In this document: piece after piece, positions 21,516 through 31,115 of the stretch
How positions within the stretch are numbered: the first letter of the stretch is position 1
How the letters are laid out: each line of letters starts with the position of its first letter
Origin: Lampris incognitus
Lineage: Eukaryota > Chordata > Actinopteri > Lampriformes > Lampridae
DNA length: 64,000 bases
NCBI RefSeq assembly: GCF_029633865.1
Contig: NC_079213.1
Location: 709,501-773,500, forward strand
Direction of reading: 5' to 3'
Position numbers and translations under genes: made by a program
Notes under the pieces: generated by a model
Told to the model about the DNA's origin: nothing
Database searches by the model: none
The model's input: the letters and a program-made list of their open reading frames with translations, nothing else

Positions 21516-22796
21516 CAGGGATGGAAATTAGCACCCGCTACACGCCAAATGCGGGTGGATTTGCGTATTGGCGGGTGAATTTGCTCAACCTACCAGCCAC
21601 GGTGGCGGGTAAAGAAAAGTAGCAATTTGTGACGTACTGAATCGCGAATCTGCCTTATTTTCCCCCCTATGACCCGCCCTACTCTGCCTCTGATTGGCTA
21701 GTACTTGTTGCCATCGTTGGTTAGCCAATCAGAGGCAGAGTATAGGGACGCTTGTCTTGCGAGTCTGCTAATTCACACAGACACTTTCGAGGACGAGGAG
21801 AGAGCCAGAAAACACAATGTGGCGTCACATCGCAGGGGTTAAGAGGTCTGCAGAGAAAACAACACAGCAGGAGACACGGGTTAAAGAGGCGAAGACGAAA
21901 CGAAAACGTTTTTTTAATGAGAAGTGGAGAATAACTGACAACAGAGACAGAGAGTCCCGTGATTGGTTAGTTTACGAGGAGACAAGCCAGACAATGTTCT
22001 GTTGGGTATGTCGTCAGCACGCTTCGGATGCCAACAAGAAAGCTAACAGTTTCATTATTGGGACTAAAAGCCTAAAATTGGAAGCCATAATGGACCATGA
22101 ATCATCCAAATGCCACATCCACGTAATAAAGATAGTACAGGGAAATCGAGCCCGCAGGATACCGCTGCCATGAACGCGTCCCAGTTGGAGAAGATGAGCC
22201 TACTGTGTAGAAAAGCCCACGCCATCGCCAAAAAACGAAGGCCATTTACAGATTACGTGTGGCAGTGCAAGTAAATCGTAATTTTTTAAAAATCTATTCA
22301 CTAACGTTAGATGAAGTGTTGAATTAAGGTCAGAATATAGCTGTCATGTAATGTCATAGCTAGCTAACGTTACCTGTAGTTAGCAAGTAAATCGTCATTT
22401 ACTAACGTTAGATTAAGTGTTGAATTAAGACCCATACTGACACAATCCCTTCTACTTGTTCCAGTCTTGGTTTATGTAATAGTAAAGGGAAGTTTGCCGG
22501 CACTGATACACCGGTTATTTTTTGACAAATATGTTAAATGTTTTAAAGGTAGTTTACACAATTTTGAAAACCATAGAAGAGTAAACTAGATTTTGAAAAT
22601 AGTATTTTAAGAGTTTAAATATTTAAAATAGCCTATTGCTTGAATATAGTAGATCTTGTTTTATTATTTTTCACATGCAGTTACACACTGCCGGTTAAAA
22701 CAAGAAAGTGGCCGGTAAAAAAATTGAGTGGCTGGTAGGTTTTGGAATCCACCAGCCACGGTGGCAGGTGGACAAAAAAGTTAATTTCCACCCCTG
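21516..22796 (+). mobile_element. hAT transposon with 8-bp TSD, internally deleted
   Basis: TTTGACAC at 21508-21515 is repeated at 22797-22804. The element begins CAGGGATGGAAATTA and ends TTAATTTCCACCCCTG, inverted with a few mismatches. The subterminal motif ccagccacggtggc appears near both ends. It interrupts the outer LINE exactly where FDTIDH would read through. Inside is an N-terminal zinc-finger exon only; no transposase core is present. Confidence 0.92.
21817..22173 (+). pseudogene. hAT-derived protein N-terminus with zinc-finger-like segment
   Basis: 118 codons: a basic start (EKTTQQETRVKEAKTKRKRF), then DWLVYEETSQTMFCWVCRQH, a SFIIGTKSLKLEAIMDHESS segment and KCHIHV. The C..C...H...H arrangement resembles the TTF-/ZNF862-type finger at the N-terminus of some hAT proteins. 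A following frame (MSLLCRKAHAIAKKRRPFTD, 22192-22251) ends at a possible donor gtaaat near 22272, and downstream exons are missing. It is a remnant of an autonomous parent; family naming is tentative. Confidence 0.6.
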
Positions 22797-22833
22797 TTTG
22801 ACACCATTGATCACTGTATCACCACCGATCAGA

Positions 22834-22985
22834 CGTCTAAAGAGACATGAAGCCAGTACCACACCTACAGTGCTCTCACCTGTTCTGTCTGTGGCAGACG
22901 GTATGGATCGCGGATTGGGCTTTACAGCCACAAGAAGACTCACAAGTAGCAGAGGCAGGATTGTCATTGTCGGACACGATGGACA
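22834..22985 (+). pseudogene. LINE 3' end with a C2H2 zinc finger
   Basis: A frame reading CSVCGRRYGSRIGLYSHKKT lies at about 22880-22940 and ends in a stop, followed by a short tail (ctaaagctaagctaa). Some fish non-LTR elements end their ORF with this finger. It separates two parts of the outer LINE. Confidence 0.6.
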
Positions 22986-23910
22986 ACCTTAAGCTAAAGC
23001 TAAGCTAAGATCACTGTATACTATTAGACAGAATAAATTGTAATTTTGGTGTCTCTGGCTTAGCTCTCTCTTGGCTTAAGTCCTACTTATCTGGAAGAAC
23101 ACATTGTGTCTGCTATAATAATATTATATCAAAATTATCTGACGTTAAATATTGTATGCCTCAGGGCTCAGTACTTGGCCCTCTACTTTTCTCTCTTTAC
23201 ATTACACCTCTTGGCCAAATTATACGCAGTTACGGAATAAATTTCCATTGCTATGCTGATGATACTCAGCTGTATGTGCCTATAAGGGCTGATGATCATA
23301 CTCAAATGACTAACTTAGAGGCCTGCTTGGCTACTGTGAAAAACGGGATGTCACTTAACTTTCTACTTTTAAATTCAGATAAAACCGAGATGCTGGTCAT
23401 TGGCCCTGCTAGACACAGACACCAACTTGATCAAGTAATGATAACAATCAACAGCTCTGTGGTTTTACAGCGTGTGGTAGCCAAAAATCTTGGTGTTACG
23501 TTTGATCCCAGCCTTTCCTTTGATAAGCACATTAAAGAAATCACCAAGACTGCCTGTTTTCACTTACGTAACATGGCTAAAATTCGGTCTTTTCTCTCCA
23601 TGGCTGACGCAGAGACTCTAATACATGCATTTGTTTCATCCAGACTTGATTACTGTAATGTTCTGTTCTCAGGTCTGCCACATTCTAGTACTAAAAGTCT
23701 TCAGATGGTTCAGAATGCTGCTGCTAGAATCCTAACTAAAACTAGGAAACTTGACCATATTACACCAATTCTTGCCTCCCTTCATTGGCTTCCTATCCAT
23801 GTTAGATCAGAATACAAGGTGCTTCTGCTGACTTATAAAATCCTAAATGGGCTTGCCCCATCTTACATCGTACATTCCATCTCTCGCTCCCCCACATGCA
23901 TGTGTGTTTG

Positions 23911-23994
<84 letters not shown>

Positions 23995-24025
23995 ACTTGG
24001 CAACCATACTTTTACTGTGAATATG
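23911..24025. repeat. (CA)n tract plus partial duplicate of exon E end
   Basis: About 40 CA units to 23991, then cgttacttggcaaccatact and ttactgtgaa. This resembles the end of exon E and its donor (17957-17986: gttacctggcaaccacacct ... tcactgtaaa). It has no acceptor in frame and is not counted as an exon. Confidence 0.85.
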
Positions 24026-24086
24026 TGTGCATGTGTGTGTGTGTTTCTGTAGTCTGAATACTGTCTTATCTGTGTTTGATTGACAG

Positions 24087-24344
24087 GTAACTTTCCCAGG
24101 TCACCAGGCAGTGACAGAGACTCTTAATGTTCCTTACGGCCCAGACCTTTACTCCGCCTTCACACACAACTTCCTGTTACCAGCCCAGCCCACAGCAAGC
24201 CCCGTCCACACCTCCACCCCTCCCTGTAACCACACCCCTCATTGGATGCCCCTAGATGGAGGAGGGCCCACAAAAAGGCCCCTATGGGTGGGACTCAGCC
24301 TGGTGCTTGGCCTGGGTATGTGGCTTACCTCCCTGCTTTACTAG
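24087..24344 (+). CDS. cpm: carboxypeptidase M, last coding exon F (GPI signal)
   Basis: Acceptor gattgacag, phase 0. Encodes VTFPGHQAVTETLNVPYGPD and LYSAFTHNFLLPAQPT (end of the transthyretin-like domain). A Thr/Pro-rich stalk with a Cys follows, then KRPLWVGLSLVLGLGMWLTS LLY and a stop at 24342-24344. The hydrophobic C-terminus after a basic and polar stretch is what a GPI-attachment signal looks like and is the feature that separates CPM from the soluble CPN and CPE. A roughly 6-kb block of transposons separates this exon from exon E. Confidence 0.9.
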   Translation, partial: VTFPGHQAVTETLNVPYGPDLYSAFTHNFLLPAQPTASPVHTSTPPCNHTPHWMPLDGGGPTKRPLWVGLSLVLGLGMWLTSLLY

Positions 24345-24494
24345 ATGTTTAGACTAATGAACGGCAAAGAGTAAAGACAATGTCGGATAGGGTCAGGGGT
24401 CACTTCCTTTCTGCCAGACAGATGAGCTATACTTGACTGTTTCAAATCATAAATAAGCCACTGCCTCTCACTGCTTCACCACTACAGGATGTGG

Positions 24495-25076
24495 TAGGCC
24501 TTCATTGCCAGCCAAAGCCATACCAACATGTACCCTGGCTCTGCCAAATGACGGAAGCTAAGCAGGTATGGGCTTGGCTAGTGCTTGGATGGGCGACTCC
24601 CAGGAAAACAGAGTTACTGCTAGAAGTGATGTTGGTGGGCCTGTAGGGGCCAGTCTTCCCTCTGGTCCTAATAAAAAAAATAACAAATAAATCCCAATGC
24701 ACCAGTGCAGTGACGGGGACACTGTGCTGTAGGAGATGCCGTCCTTCTGAAGAGACGTTAAACCGAGGTCCTGACTCACTGTGGTCATTAAAGATCCCAT
24801 GGCACTTATCACAAAAAGTAGGAGGTCCCTGGTGTCCTGGCAACATTCCCAACCTGGCTCTCTCCACCTGGCCACCTAATCTTCCCCTCATGTAATTGGC
24901 TCAATGACTCCTCCCTCTCCACCTCAAGCTGATGAGTGGTGAGCGTTCTGGTGCAAAATGGCTGCCGTGCTTCACCCAGGTGGTGCTACACATTGGTGGT
25001 GGTTGAGGTGAGTTACCCTCTTCACTGTGAAGCACTTTGGGTGTCTAGAAAAGCGCTGTATAAATGTAATGATAAT
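24495..25076 (+). mobile_element. 5S rRNA-headed SINE (SINE3 type)
   Basis: 24505-24602 resembles 5S rRNA: gccataccaacatgtaccct, then gaagctaagcaggtatgggc and gcttggatgggcgactccca are the internal promoter region. The body is non-coding, and the tail gaagcactttgggtgtctag then aaaagcgctgtataaatgta is a LINE-type 3' end. It lies just downstream of the cpm stop, within or close to the 3' UTR. Confidence 0.85.
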
Positions 25077-25497
25077 TATTACTCATTGTGGCTATAGTAT
25101 CAGTTGGAAAACTCCTTTACTGTCTAAAAAGGTTGGTAATTTGACCCCGGCAGCATCATGTGACCTCTTTTCAATGGTGGGTCAACAGTGATAAGCGTGT
25201 TAAACGCATTGATGCACAAATTTGATTTAATTGCTAAACTTTAACACTACAGTTTTTTAATGAGCACCAATAATGGGCAAAACAGGTGGTAAAACAGCCC
25301 GTTGATAAGCTGATTGGCACAGAGATAGTTCATGTGACAGTGTCAAGCTGGTCACATGACAGGAAGTTTACCTCAGTATGGGTTTAAAGAGATGCCAGCC
25401 ACAGAGCCAAGCTCAGCACCTTGACACACTGTCTGGAACATGTATTCAAATCAGTGTTTATTTCATATTTTTAAATTCACTTCTGAAAGAGCTATAT

Positions 25498-25532
<35 letters not shown>

Positions 25533-25660
25533 GCTGAGTCTACAATTCCAACTTCCACCATGGATTTGTTTTCTAGAAAATATTATTTTTTATTTTGCTT
25601 TTCATTCACGTTTGGAATGTCCAATTCCTTCTTCTCCTAAGGAGACCCTAAAAGACTGCC
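25077..25660. other. no gene recognised
   Basis: Unremarkable sequence with a (CA)n tract at 25500-25528. The cpm polyadenylation site may lie near here but no signal was chosen with confidence. Confidence 0.4.
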
Positions 25661-25671
25661 ACACCTTTTTA

Positions 25672-27540
25672 CTGTACACCAGTACTCTAGGATCACTGTA
25701 CACCAGTACTCTAGGATCACTGTACACCAGTACTCTAGGATCACTGTACACCACTACACTAGGATCACTGTACACCAGTACTCTAGGATCACTGTACACC
25801 ACTACACTAGGATCACTGTACACCAGTATTCTAGTATCACTGTACACCAGTACTTTAGTATCACTGTACACCACTACACTAGGATCACTGTACACCAGTA
25901 CTCTAGTATCACTGTACACCACTACACTAGGATCACTGTACACCACTACTCTAGGATCACTGTACACCACTACACTAGGATCACTGTACACCAGTACTCT
26001 AGTATCACTGTACACCAGTACTCTAGGATCACTGTACACCAGTACTCTAGGATCACTGTACACCACTACACTAGGATCACTGTACACCACTACTCTAGGA
26101 TCACTGTACACCACTACACTAGGATCACTGTACACCAGTACTCTAGGATCACTGTACACCACTACACTAGGATCACTGTACACCAGTATTCTAGTATCAC
26201 TGTACACCAGTACTTTAGTATCACTGTACACCACTACACTAGAATCACTGTACACCAGTACTCTAGTATCACTGTACACCACTACACTAGGATCACTGTA
26301 CACCAGTACTCTAGGATCACTGTACACCACTACACTAGGATCACTGTACACCAGTACTCTAGTATCACTGTACACCAGTACTCTAGGATCACTGTACACC
26401 AGTACTCTAGGATCACTGTACACCAGTACTCTAGTATCACTGTACACCACTACACTAGGATCACTGTACACCACTACACTAGGATTAATGTACACCAGTA
26501 CTCTAGTATCACTGTACACCACTACACTAGGATCACTGTACACCAGTACTCTAGTATCACTGTACACCACTACACTAGGATCACTGTACACCAGTACTCT
26601 AGTGATACTGTACACCAGTACCCTAGTATCAATGTACACCAGTACTCTAGGGTTACTGTAAACCAGTACTCTAGTATCGCTGTACACCAGTACACTAGTA
26701 TCACTGTACACCAGTACTCTAGTATCAATGTACAACAGTGCTCTAGGGTTACTGTACACAAGTACACTAGTATCACTGTACACCAGTACAGTAGTATCAC
26801 TGTACACCAGTACTCTAGGGTTACTGTATCCCAGTACTCTAGTATCACTGTACACCATTACTCTAGGGTTACTGTACACCAGTACACTAGTATCACTGTA
26901 CACCAGTACTCTAGTGATACTGTACACCAGTACCCTAGTATCAATGTACACCAGTACTCTAGGGTTACTGTACACCAGTAAGCTAGTATCGCTGTACACC
27001 AGTACACTAGTGTTAATGTACACCAGTACAGTAGTGTTACTGTACACCAGTACATTAGTTTTACTGTACACCAGTGCACTGTTATTACTGCACTCCAGTA
27101 CACTAGTGTCACTGTACACTAGTGCATTATTATTACTGTACACCAGTACACTGGCGTTAATGTACACCAGCACAATAGTGTTACTGTACACCAGTGCACT
27201 ATTATTACTGTACACCAGTGCAGTTACTGTGCACCAGAGCAGTATTATTACCGTACACTAGTTTCTGTACACTAGTGCACTAGTATTACTGTACACAGTA
27301 TTACTGTACACCAGTAAACTAGTGTTACTATACACCAGTGCACTAGTGTTACTGTTAACCAGTACACTATTATTACTGTACACCAGTGTACTAGTATTTC
27401 TGTACACCAGTACACTAGTGTTACTGTCCACTAGTGCATTATTATTACTGTACACCAGGACACTATTACTGTACACCAGTGCACTAGTATTACGGTACAC
27501 AGTACACTAGTGTTACTGTACACCAGTACACTATTGTTAC
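25672..27540. repeat. 24-bp minisatellite, about 78 units
   Basis: Unit gtacaccagtactctaggat plus cact, 24 bases, with two main variants (agtactct and actacact). The left two thirds are homogeneous. From about 26590 rightward the units diverge and vary in length. Because 24 is a multiple of three, both strands read open for hundreds of codons; these are not genes. Confidence 0.95.
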
Positions 27541-28104
27541 AACATTACACCTCTACACTGGTGTGCTTTTCCGTGTTGCCCTCTGATGCGTGCAGCGTAT
27601 CGTTACGTCAGGGGACGTGACGCATGTGGAAGTTCCCCACTCTTCCTCCAGATCAGTCGCAGCTGGGCATGCACACCTCCACCCATAGGAGGCACTGTTT
27701 GAAATGGTGGAACCCATTCCAACGCCGGAGTATCAGACCACTGTGCCACATCAGTTCTACACATTTTCACTGCCAAAATAAAGTTTTCTGCTGCACAAAA
27801 CTTTGTAAAGACGTGTTTGTGTTTTCTGGTTTAATCACAGGAAGTGTAACCAAGTATCTGTTTGTCCCTCTTTAAATAGAAATAAATCAAGATGAGACTA
27901 GATATACACTGTATTGTAACAGCAAATTTATTCTGGGTCTGGTAGTAGTATGCTACTTAAGTCCAAATAATCAAATAATAGACTGGAACGTGTTTGTGCT
28001 CATGAATCCAGGTAAGAAATCAAAGAATTGAATCAGGTCACCTGGACAACGTTTATAGACAGATACGTCTCATCATCATCTAAGTGACCTCTTCAGTCTC
28101 AACT
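27541..28104. other. no gene recognised
   Basis: Intergenic sequence between two minisatellites; no coding or RNA feature seen. Confidence 0.5.
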
Positions 28105-28857
28105 GACTGCAGGTGTCTCCACCCTTATAAACAATACAGTGACTGCAGGTGTCCCCACCCTTATAAACAATACAGTGACTACAGGTGTCTCCACCCTTAT
28201 AAACAATACAGTGACTGCAGGTGTCCCCACCCTTATAAACAATACAGTGACTGCAGGTGTCCCCACCCTTATAAACAACACAGTGACTACAGGTGTCCCA
28301 CCCTTATAAACAATACAGTGACTACAGGTGTCCCACCCTTATAAACAATACAGTGACTACAGGTGTCTCCACCCTTATAAACAATACAGTGATTGCAGGT
28401 ATCCCCACCCTTATAAAGAAGACAGTGACTGCAGGTGCCCCCACCCTTATAAACAATACAGTGACTGCAGGTGTCCCACCCTTATAAACAATACAGTGAC
28501 TACAGGTGTCTCCACCCTTATAAACAATACAGTGACTGCAGGTGTCCCCACCCTTATAAACAATACAGTGACTGCAGGTGTCCCCACCCTTATAAACAAC
28601 ACAGTGACTACAGGTGTCCCACCCTTATAAACAATACAGTGACTACAGGTGTCCCACCCTTATAAACAATACAGTGACTACAGGTGTCTCCACCCTTATA
28701 AACAATACAGTGATTGCAGGTATCCCCACCCTTATAAAGAAGACAGTGACTGCAGGTGCCCCCACCCTTATAAACAATACAGTGAGTGCAGGTGTCCCCA
28801 CCCTTATAAACAATACAGTGAATGCAGGTGTCCCCACCCTTATAAACAATACAGTGG
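28105..28857. repeat. 36-bp minisatellite with higher-order duplication
   Basis: Unit ggtgtccccacccttataaa plus caatacagtgactgca, 36 bases (some 35), about 21 copies. A rare variant pair (aagaagacag and ggtatcccc units) recurs at about 28397-28440 and 28718-28761, showing that a block of roughly 321 bases was duplicated. Confidence 0.95.
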
Positions 28858-28939
28858 CATAACGACCCAAACCAACAGCCAGTTTCATATGCAAATATGC
28901 TGTGACCATTAACCAGAGTTACAATGGCCATGTGTACTA

Positions 28940-29580
28940 TTCACAGAGGTGGTGATTCCATATGTGGTGGGAGTATTGGAACAGCTGAGATGCGTACTTT
29001 CCAAACACCGTGTCTCAGTTGCTTTCAAATCCCAAAACATGCTGCGCCAGAAGTTGGTCTACCCCAAGGATCGGGTCTCCCGGCATAAAGCAGAGCAATA
29101 TAGTGTAGCTGTTAAGTGCCAGCAGGATTGCCGTGACTTGCACATTGGGGAATCTAAACAGACGCTGGCCAAGAGGATGGCACAACACAGGAGAGCTAAC
29201 ACATCAGGCCAGGGCTCCACAGTCTACACCATCTCCACAGTCTACACCCATCTACAGGCCAGGACTGCACAGTCTACACCCATCTTCAGTCCAGGACTGC
29301 ACAGTATACACCTGCGGTGGCTAACCATGTGCCATGGAGAGCCATGTGTATGCAGATTTTAATTCCAACCCGACTCCACACCAAGTGATTTCACTGATAC
29401 ATTCTTCCTCTTTGGTTGAAGGGTTGCTAATCAGTGAAATCACTTGGTGTGGAGTCCGGCTGGAATGAAAACCTGCATACACATGGCTCTCCATGGCACA
29501 TGGTTAGCCACCCCTGGTCTACACCCATCTACAAGCTAGGACTCCAAAGTCTACACCCATCTACAGGCCAGTGGCTGTAG
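28940..29580 (+). mobile_element. PLE copy 3, GIY-YIG remnant with local duplications
   Basis: Encodes VIPYVVGVLEQLRCVLSKHR, KLVYPKDRVSRHKAEQYSVA and DCRDLHIGESKQTLAKRMAQ, the same GIY-YIG region as copy 2 (LHIGES in place of LYIGET). From about 29218 the sequence repeats cagtctacaccatctacagg-like blocks. A hAT MITE (29312-29516) is inserted in it. Confidence 0.8.
29312..29516. mobile_element. hAT-type MITE forming a long hairpin
   Basis: 205-bp palindrome. The left arm (ggtggctaaccatgtgccat and onward to about 29395) and right arm (about 29430-29516) are complementary over roughly 80 bases around a short loop. Flanks GTATACAC (29304-29311) and GTCTACAC (29517-29524) are an 8-bp TSD with one mismatch. 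The right end is accccctg-like, typical of hAT. Confidence 0.88.
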
Positions 29581-31115
29581 TGGCCCCTTGGTTCAAATAA
29601 GCAAGACGCAGAGTTTCAAACGGATGTCTGCTTATTTTCTTCTTTCCACGTGAGCATCGTGAAAACTCGTTCCGTTTATCGAGGGCGCTAGCTTAAGATT
29701 TTCTGACTACCTTTCCTGCTGGCCTTCTTTCCTGCTAGCCTTCTTTCCTGCTGGCCTTCTTTCCTGCTGGCCTTCTTTCCTGCTAGCCTTCTTTCCTGCT
29801 GGCCTTCTTTCCTGCTGGCCTTCTTTCCTGCTAGCCTTCTTTCCTGCTGGCCTTCTTTCCTGCTAGCCTTCTTTCCTGCTGGCCTTCTTTCCTGCTGGCC
29901 TTCTTTCCTGCTGGCCTTCTTTCCTGCTAGCGTTCTTTCCTGCTGGCCTTCTTTTCTGCTGGCCTTCTTTCCTGCTAGCTAGCGTTCTTTCCTGCTGGCC
30001 TTCTTTCCTGCTAGCCTTCTTTCCTGCTGGCCTTCTTTCCTGCTGGCCTTCTTTCCTGCTGGCCTTCTTTCCTGCTAGCGTTCTTTCCTGCTGGCCTTCT
30101 TTCCTGCTGGCGTTCTTTCCTGCTAGCGTTCTTTCCTGCTGGCCTTCTTTCCTGCTGGCGTTCTTTCCTGCTGGCGTTCTTTTCTGCTGGCCTTCTTTCC
30201 TGCTGGCCTTCTTTCCTGCTGGCCTTCTTTCCTGCTAGCTAGCGTTCTTTCCTGCTGGCGTTCTTTCCTGCTGGCCTTCTTTCCTGCTAGCGTTCTTTCC
30301 TGCTGGCCTTCTTTCCTGCTGGCGTTCTTTCCTGCTGGCCTTCTTTCCTGCTGGCCTTCTTTCCTGCTGGCCTTCTTTCCTGCTAGCGTTCTTTCCTGCT
30401 GGCCTTCTTTCCTGCTGGCCTTCTTTCCTGCTGGCCTTCTTTCCTGCTAGCGTTCTTTCCTGCTGGCCTTCTTTCCTGCTGGCGTTCTTTCCTGCTAGCG
30501 TTCTTTCCTGCTGGCCTTCTTTCCTGCCACCCCTGGTCTACACCCATCTACAAGCTAGGACTCCAAAGTCTACACCCATCTACAGGCCAGTGGCTGTAGT
30601 GGCCCCTTGGTTCAAATAAGCAAGACGCAGAGTTTCAAACGGATGTCTGCTTATTTTCTTCTTTCCACGTGAGCATCGTGAAAACTCGTTCCGTTTATCG
30701 AGGGCGCTAGCTTAAGATTTTCTGACTACCTTTCCTGCTGGCCTTCTTTCCTGCTAGCCTTCTTTCCTGCTGGCCTTCTTTCCTGCTGGCCTTCTTTCCT
30801 GCTAGCCTTCTTTCCTGCTGGCCTTCTTTCCTGCTGGCCTTCTTTCCTGCTAGCGTTCTTTCCTGCTGGCCTTCTTTCCTGCTGGCGTTCTTTCCTGCTG
30901 GCCTTCTTTCCTGCCACCCCTGGTCTACACCCATCTACAAGCTAGGACTCCAAAGTCTACACCCATCTACAGGCCAGTGGCTGTAGTGGCCCCTTGGTTC
31001 AAATAAGCAAGACGCAGAGTTTCAAACGGATGTCTGCTTATTTTCTTCTTTCCACGTGAGCATCGTGAAAACTCGTTCCGTTTATCGAGGGCGCTAGCTT
31101 AAGATTTTCTGACTA
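29508..31115. repeat. three copies of a ~200-bp unique segment within the satellite
   Basis: The segment beginning ccacccctggtctacaccca and ending gattttctgactacctttcc occurs near 29508-29730, 30527-30737 and 30914-31122, each followed by 16-bp satellite. The copies look identical or nearly so by eye. Confidence 0.92.

Larger units (their letters stand above)
18050..23890 (+). mobile_element. outer LINE in the last cpm intron, interrupted by L2, hAT and another LINE tail
   Basis: Plus-strand fragments of what appears to be one non-LTR element. 18073-18540 encodes the EN-RT linker (FLFDTVSKLTEKQSSTGCSP ... PEKLVKDLWPFLGPTMLDMV). 21390-21507 and 22797-22833 encode EPFQSAFGACHSTETALTRV and FDTIDH. 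22990-23890 encodes the RT core [32 protein letters not shown], the thumb and SLHWLPIHVRSEYKVLLLTY. The YADD catalytic box is present. The element is in pieces and lacks its 5' endonuclease part. It ends against a (CA)n tract. Confidence 0.75.

Noticed and set aside
23992..24024. extra cpm exon
   Set aside because: It is only a partial copy of the end of exon E preceded by (CA)n, with no usable acceptor.
24505..24602. 5S rRNA gene
   Set aside because: Too diverged and followed by a SINE body and LINE-type tail.
25602..27215. 537-codon - strand and 349-codon + strand reading frames
   Set aside because: They are translations of the 24-bp minisatellite; period is a multiple of three, so frames stay open on both strands.
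28105..28857. Possible CRISPR array
   Set aside because: Units are head to tail with no unique spacers, in a vertebrate genome; it is a minisatellite.
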